Origin: Myxococcota bacterium
Lineage (GTDB): Bacteria; Myxococcota; Polyangia; GCA-2747355; JAKLHH01
NCBI GenBank assembly: GCA_022710245.1
Contig: JAKLHH010000191.1
Location: 1 to 9,841 of the forward strand
DNA: 9,841 nucleotides
Reading direction: 5' to 3'
Shown here: one piece after another, positions 6,575-9,841 of the stretch
How the letters are laid out: every line of letters starts with the position of its first letter
How positions within the stretch are numbered: the stretch's first letter is position 1
Made by a program: the position numbers and the translations under genes
The notes under the pieces: model-generated
The model's database searches: none
What the model saw: the letters and a program-made list of their open reading frames with translations, nothing else
Told to the model about the DNA's origin: nothing

Positions 6575-6594
6575 GCTCCAGTCGCTCTGAGCTC
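6563..6594 (+). repeat. perfect 16-bp tandem duplication spanning a stop codon
   Basis: CAGTCGCTCTGAGCTC occurs at 6563-6578 and again at 6579-6594 without a spacer. The first copy contains the TGA of the upstream lipoprotein gene, so the second copy only duplicates the tail and a second TGA. It looks like a recent slippage or repair duplication. Confidence 0.9.
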
Positions 6595-6670
6595 CCCTGC
6601 GCGTCCTTCGCCTCGCGATCGCTGCGCCTCCTCGTGCTCTCGCGCTCCGAGGGCGAGGCCGGTCGAGCGC

Positions 6671-7153
6671 TCACCTCGATCGCGGCCGCCCGCGCGACGC
6701 CACCAGGTCCTCGAGCTCCTGCTCCGCGCGCCGCTCCGCCTCGGCGCGCCGCGCGCGGTCCCACGCCTCCCAGCTCCGCTCCACCGCCTCGAGCTCGCCC
6801 TGCGCGGCGACGAGCGCCGCCCGCGCCGCCTCGCGCTCGCGCTCGCGCTCGTCGCGACGAGCCGCTGCGGCGCCTCTCTCCTCCCGCCGCGCGGCGAGCC
6901 GCGAGAGCTGCCCCGCGAGGAACGCCTCTCGCCGGTGCAGCTCGGCGACGGAACACACCGCAGCCGGTCGCAGCCCTTCGCGCGCCTCGGCGACCAGCAC
7001 CTCCTGGGCCCGCTCGCGCTCGAGCACCAGGGCGAGCGCCGCCCCGGCCTGCTCGAGCGCGCGCGTCGCGGCGGCGAGCGCCTCCTCCCGCCGCTCCTTG
7101 ATCATGCCCCGCACCCTGAGCAGCGCGGTGAGGGGTGTGGTTGGCTGCGGCAT
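6671..7153 (-). CDS. coiled-coil protein resembling YscO/FliJ-type export proteins
   Basis: A 160-residue, mostly helical protein. It starts MPQPTTPLTALLRVRGMIKE and continues with long Ala/Glu/Arg heptad-rich helices (EEALAAATRALEQAGAALAL, REREREAARAALVAAQGELE) and a short basic tail. The N-terminal LLRVRxxxKERREE pattern, two long helices joined near VCSVAELHRR, and a length of about 150-160 residues resemble YscO/SctO of type III secretion and flagellar FliJ. Those proteins form a coiled coil under the export ATPase. The call rests on shape and a short motif only; a generic coiled-coil protein is possible. No other secretion gene is visible here. The start at ATG 7153-7151 is preferred to the upstream in-frame GTG 7225, which would put coding sequence inside an inverted repeat; GAGG lies about 11 nt upstream. 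The gene is convergent with the operon and 97 nt from its stop. Confidence 0.5.
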   Translation of the reverse strand: MPQPTTPLTALLRVRGMIKERREEALAAATRALEQAGAALALVLERERAQEVLVAEAREGLRPAAVCSVAELHRREAFLAGQLSRLAARREERGAAAARRDEREREREAARAALVAAQGELEAVERSWEAWDRARRAEAERRAEQELEDLVASRGRPRSR

Positions 7154-7188
7154 CGGCGTGAGGTCCTCGTGGCTGCGAGCTTCGAACT

Positions 7189-7246
7189 CTAAGTCACCGG
7201 TCACGATTCTCGAACACTCAACCACGAATCGTCACCGGTGGCTTAG
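7189..7246. repeat. imperfect 21-bp inverted repeat, 16-nt spacer
   Basis: The arm at 7189-7209 and the arm at 7226-7246 are inverted copies with 19 of 21 positions matching (20 of 21 in plus-strand RNA, counting one U-G pair). The spacer is 7210-7225. Each arm has an ACCGGT core. It lies 36-93 nt upstream of the coiled-coil gene's start, so it may be a leader hairpin, an operator, or the remnant of a small mobile element. Confidence 0.75.
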
Positions 7247-7295
7247 CAGCCTTTCCGACGGGGAGCGATCGCGACCCGTCCTCCAGCAAACCTAC

Positions 7296-7323
7296 ATGAA
7301 CGAGCGGAATCGCGCTCGTTCAT
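7296..7323 (-). terminator. hairpin directly after the stop codon of the exported protein gene, probable terminator
   Basis: ATGAACGAGCG (7296-7306) and CGCTCGTTCAT (7313-7323) form a perfect 11-bp stem around a 6-nt loop. After one mismatch, three further pairs (7292-7294 with 7325-7327) extend it into the TAG stop at 7324-7326. On the minus strand the stem begins at the base after the stop codon. Only a short T run (GGTTTGC) follows, so termination would be weak or the hairpin may protect the 3' end. Confidence 0.5.
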
Positions 7324-7824
7324 CTAGCGCCCGCTGTCCGTCGCGGCCAGCACCTCGCGAGGGTCGCCCTGGAAGGGACCGAGGATCCCGTCCATGTGCC
7401 CCTGCCCGCAGTTGCTGTGCAGGTAGAACACCCTCGCTGCGACGACAAAGTAGACGGTGGTGACGAGCCCGTGGCCGGAGGGGCCTGGGCCCCCGTAGCT
7501 CTGAACGTGGACGCCCTCGCCTCGGAGCCTGTGCGGCAGCGGGCGCGAGCCCCACTGCTGGCGCTGCAGCTCCTCCATCGGGACGCCGAGGCGCGCGAAG
7601 CTGATCCGGGCTGGCCAGTCGGGCGCGATCGGCCCCCCCTCGAGCCGGGCTCGCGCGCCGCGCGGGTGTGCGCGGGTCTGCGCGGCAAACTTGCCCTCCA
7701 TCGCGGAGCCTCCGAAGGAGGCGAGCAGGGCAGATCTCGGCGAGGGCTTGCTGCACAGCTGGTCCTCGGCCCGGCACGCCACGGCGCCTGTCAGGAGCAC
7801 GAGCATGAGCGCCCATCGCCTCAT
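7324..7824 (-). CDS. small exported protein or lipoprotein carrying a repeat-derived segment, function unknown
   Basis: A 166-residue protein starting MRRWALMLVLLTGAVACRAE, a signal peptide ending in a marginal lipobox (AVAC, Cys17; the -3 position is Ala instead of Leu/Val/Ile). If it is not lipidated it would be a secreted protein with Cys17, Cys24 and one further Cys near 140. Residues 32-45 (ALLASFGGSAMEGK) are encoded by one copy of the 41-bp palindromic repeat, placed just after the signal peptide. The mature domain has hydrophobic strands (GLVTTVYFVVAARVFYLHSN) and a region rich in Arg, Gly and Pro. I recognise no family. The start ATG 7824-7822 has no strong Shine-Dalgarno site; Met7 is an alternative. 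The gene is divergent from the kinase, with about 220 nt between them, and ends at a strong hairpin. Confidence 0.65.
   Translation of the reverse strand: MRRWALMLVLLTGAVACRAEDQLCSKPSPRSALLASFGGSAMEGKFAAQTRAHPRGARARLEGGPIAPDWPARISFARLGVPMEELQRQQWGSRPLPHRLRGEGVHVQSYGGPGPSGHGLVTTVYFVVAARVFYLHSNCGQGHMDGILGPFQGDPREVLAATDSGR
7691..7731 (-). repeat. dispersed palindromic repeat, copy A
   Basis: A 41-bp segment identical at 39 positions to copy B (9549-9589). Both contain the core hairpin GCCTCC-nAA-GGAGGC and ends TTGCCC...GGGC that can pair. Copy A is read on the minus strand as residues 32-45 of the small exported protein (ALLASFGGSAMEGK). Confidence 0.85.
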
Positions 7825-7965
7825 CGACAGCAGCTTAGCGTCGGACGTCAGGCGCCGCTGTAACGACTTCGTAAGGAGCGCTCGGGCGCGCCCGCCCGGC
7901 CCGGTCGGGGCGGCGAGCGTGGTGCCTCGCCACGCCGCCGCTGGCTCCGTGCCCTGCCTTGTGAC

Positions 7966-7995
7966 TTGTGGCGACGCCGGCAGGGGCCGTAGACT
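7966..7995 (+). promoter_or_regulatory. possible sigma70-type promoter for the kinase gene
   Basis: TTGTGG at 7966-7971 and TAGACT at 7990-7995 are 18 nt apart and about 50 nt upstream of ATG 8045. The leader would contain a hairpin, CCCGGA (8011-8016) with TCCGGG (8024-8029). The rest of the 7825-8044 interval shows no gene; an imperfect inverted pair TAACGA/TCGTAA lies near 7861-7874. The match is by eye and weak. Confidence 0.3.
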
Positions 7996-8044
7996 AGCCC
8001 AAGGCCACGTCCCGGAAGACATCTCCGGGCCCCGCCCCTCGTGC

Positions 8045-9841
8045 ATGGAACACGCCGTCGTCCAGACCGACGTCGACAAGTACCTCATCGTCGAGTACAT
8101 CGCCGAGGGAGGGATGGGCGCCATCTTCCTCGGCAAGAAGGTGGGGATGGGGGGGTTCGAGAAGGAGGTGGTGCTCAAGCAGCTGCTCCCCGAGTTCACC
8201 TCGCAGCCCGAGTTCATCGACCTCTTCCTGCGCGAGGCGAAGCTCTCCGCCGCCCTCGACCACGCCAACATCGTCCACACCATCGACCTCGTCGCGGCGG
8301 GCAACGACTACTTCATCGTCATGGAGTACGTGCGCGGCGGCGATCTGCGCACCATCCTGCGCCGGGTCAAGCAGCGCGGCCACCGCCTCGACCCCGCCGC
8401 CTCCATCTTCATCGCGCGCGAGGTGCTCTCCGCCCTGGCCTACGCGCACGAGAAGAAGAGCAGCGACGGCCAGGCGCTCAAGCTGATCCACCGCGACGTC
8501 TCGCCCTCGAACGTGATGATCTCCGCCGCCGGCGAGGTGAAGCTCGCCGACTTCGGCATCGCCAAGGCCTCGACGCACAAGTCGGTCTTCTACCGGGTCA
8601 AGGGCAAGGTCGGCTACATGTCGCCCGAGCAGGCCTACGGGGAGCCGCCGCTCGACAGCCGCAGCGACCTCTACTCGCTCGCCGTCTGCCTGCACGAGAT
8701 GCTGGCTGGCGAGCGCCTCTTCGTCGCCGACCTCCTCACCACGCCCGACCAGATCTACAACCAGCCGGTGGCGCCGCTCGAGGGCCTCCCGGGCGTCCCC
8801 ACGGGCATGGACGTGGTGATGGCGAAGGCGCTCGCCTTCAACGCCGACGATCGCTACCAGACCGCGCTCGAGTTCCAGGACGCGCTGGTCCAGGTCGCCT
8901 ACGAGAGCGCGATGCTCTTCTCGGCGCCGGACCTCGCCGCGCACCTGCGCGACGTCTGCGGCGAGGACCCCTCGCACTGGAACCGCGAGCCCGAGCAGGA
9001 GGAGCAGGAGGTGAGCGGCGACGCGCACCGCCCGGGCACCGAGGTGCTGGCCGGGGGCGAGGAGCCCTCGCGCGCGTTCTCCGGCGTGGAGCTGACCAGC
9101 GTCTTCACCGGCCTGCAGGCCGTGCTCGGGCCGACGCCGCCCGAGGAGCAGGGCTCCACCGCGCGCGCCCCCAAGCTCGACCCGCGCGTGGGCTTCGAGC
9201 CGACGCGGCTCCAGCTCGAGCGGATGGGGCTCGGGGGCAAACCCAAGGAGCCCTCCACCCCCGCCTTCGACGTCAGCGACCTGCGCGAGAGCAGCCTGCG
9301 GCAGACCGGCGAGGCGGACGCGCGAGGCGCCTCTCGCTCCGACTCCGGCGAGCCGAGCCTGAGCTGGCCGACCCCGCCGCGCTCGGAGGACGCCTGGTCG
9401 CAGCGGCCGGAGCTCGCCGACTGGGCCGCCGAGGACGAGGACGGCGAGCCGACCATGGCCATCCACGACGTCGCGGGCACGATCCTGCCGCAGCCGCGCG
9501 CCGGTCACGGTCAGGCGTCGGGCTCGCGTGGCGCCGCGGCCGATGAATTTGCCCTTCATCGCGGAGCCTCCAAAGGAGGCGAGCAGGGCGAATTGCTCCG
9601 CGAGCTGGGTGACGCGCCGCCCGAGGACGACGCGACGGTGGAGATGCGGGTGCACAAGGAGCGCGCCGAGCAGGCCCGCCGCGAGCGCGCCGGCGAGCCG
9701 CCCCGCAAGGAGCGAACCCTCGAGCCCCGCAGCAAGGAGCGCGGCGACCCCTCGCGCAAGGAGCACCACCGGGCGACGCGCGAGCGCGGCGACGCCGGCA
9801 GGGCCGTCCGCGCCGAGCTGGGCCGGGAGCGCCCCACCGAG
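8045..9841 (+). CDS. Hanks-type Ser/Thr protein kinase with long charged tail (3' end outside window)
   Basis: The frame is open from ATG 8045 to the last base, 599 codons. Residues about 13-285 are a eukaryote-like kinase domain: Gly loop EGGMGA (21-26), Lys45 (VVLKQ), Glu64 in helix C (LREAKLS), catalytic loop HRDVSPSN (149-156, Asp151, Asn156), DFG 169-171, and YMSPEQ (191-196) in place of APE. All catalytic residues are present, so it should phosphorylate Ser/Thr. HRDVSPxN is common in myxobacterial kinases. No transmembrane helix is seen in the visible part. After about 315 comes an acidic, Pro-rich linker with two short Thr motifs (GEPTMAI, Thr470; DDATVEM, Thr531), possible phospho-acceptor or FHA-docking sites. 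From about 537 the tail is highly basic, with repeats like PPRKER, PRSKER and PSRKEH. Residues about 501-517 come from the 41-bp palindromic repeat. ATG 8045 has no clear Shine-Dalgarno site, but no earlier in-frame start was found. Confidence 0.92.
   Translation, partial: MEHAVVQTDVDKYLIVEYIAEGGMGAIFLGKKVGMGGFEKEVVLKQLLPEFTSQPEFIDLFLREAKLSAALDHANIVHTIDLVAAGNDYFIVMEYVRGGDLRTILRRVKQRGHRLDPAASIFIAREVLSALAYAHEKKSSDGQALKLIHRDVSPSNVMISAAGEVKLADFGIAKASTHKSVFYRVKGKVGYMSPEQAYGEPPLDSRSDLYSLAVCLHEMLAGERLFVADLLTTPDQIYNQPVAPLEGLPGVPTGMDVVMAKALAFNADDRYQTALEFQDALVQVAYESAMLFSAPDLAAHLRDVCGEDPSHWNREPEQEEQEVSGDAHRPGTEVLAGGEEPSRAFSGVELTSVFTGLQAVLGPTPPEEQGSTARAPKLDPRVGFEPTRLQLERMGLGGKPKEPSTPAFDVSDLRESSLRQTGEADARGASRSDSGEPSLSWPTPPRSEDAWSQRPELADWAAEDEDGEPTMAIHDVAGTILPQPRAGHGQASGSRGAAADEFALHRGASKGGEQGELLRELGDAPPEDDATVEMRVHKERAEQARRERAGEPPRKERTLEPRSKERGDPSRKEHHRATRERGDAGRAVRAELGRERPTE
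9546..9594 (+). repeat. dispersed palindromic repeat, copy B, inside the kinase gene
   Basis: The 41-bp core at 9549-9589 matches copy A (7691-7731) at 39 of 41 positions. The core hairpin is GCCTCC (9566-9571), AAA, GGAGGC (9575-9580). The outer ends AATTTGCCC (9546-9554) and GGGCGAATT (9586-9594) are inverted with 8 of 9 matches. Read in the kinase frame it gives EFALHRGASKGGEQGEL, unlike the peptide made from copy A, because the host gene reads the other strand. It keeps the frame open. Confidence 0.85.

Noticed and set aside
6575..6670. Terminator between the operon and the convergent coiled-coil gene
   Set aside because: Apart from the 16-bp duplication I found no stem with a T run here.
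7292..7816. Minus-strand frame of 174 codons overlapping the small exported protein
   Set aside because: It is Arg/Pro-rich with no signal or motif. The alternative frame (7824-7324) has a clean signal peptide and ends exactly at a hairpin.
7994..9769. Long minus-strand open frame (591 codons) opposite the kinase
   Set aside because: The plus strand encodes a kinase with all catalytic motifs. The antisense frame is a high-GC by-product, and so is the plus frame from 8041 (Arg/Pro-rich, no motifs).
7970..9807. A 16-base match GGCGACGCCGGCAGGG at 7970-7985 and 9788-9803
   Set aside because: It is short and of simple GC-rich composition, one copy is intergenic and the other in a low-complexity tail; it may be chance in this genome.

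Overview
The window is about 70% GC or higher, with strong G/C preference at third codon positions. It has the gene style of a Myxococcota (deltaproteobacterial) genome: lipoproteins with Asp/Arg-rich linkers or short Cys-rich modules, overlapping start and stop codons, a FecR-like protein, a TPR/beta-barrel protein, and a Hanks-type Ser/Thr kinase with an HRDVSPSN catalytic loop. The taxonomic call is inference from style, not from a marker gene.

Layout. Positions 1-94 (-) hold the start of a small membrane or secreted protein that leaves the window. Positions 273-1238 (-) encode a D-2-hydroxyacid dehydrogenase. Positions 1360-6574 (+) hold a five-gene operon with overlaps of 1, 11, 4 and 4 nt: a BNR/Ycf48-like lipoprotein, a Cys-rich lipoprotein with a redoxin domain, a TPR plus outer-membrane beta-barrel protein, a FecR-domain protein, and a lipoprotein whose signal peptide is stretched by tandem 15-bp repeats. 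Positions 6671-7153 (-) encode a coiled-coil YscO/FliJ-like protein, and 7324-7824 (-) a small exported protein of unknown function. Two strong inverted repeats lie between these last two genes. From 8045 (+) to the window edge runs a Ser/Thr kinase.

The main discovery candidate is the second operon gene. Its frame is broken only by an in-frame TGA at 2925-2927, exactly where a redoxin would carry the first Cys of its active site. This gives T-U-P-H-C (U = selenocysteine) and a 247-residue protein. A hairpin with a GGC loop starts 9 nt after the TGA, at the spacing expected of a bacterial SECIS element. The extended frame ends over the start of the next gene, as the other operon junctions do. 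I read it as a selenocysteine-containing lipoprotein. All five operon products carry export signals, so the operon looks like an envelope system, possibly with redox activity; its function is unknown.

A second point of interest is a 41-bp palindromic repeat in two copies (39/41 identical). Both lie inside coding sequence, and the two host genes read them on opposite strands, so the same DNA adds unrelated peptides to a small exported protein and to the kinase tail. This resembles protein-coding palindromic elements of the RPE type.
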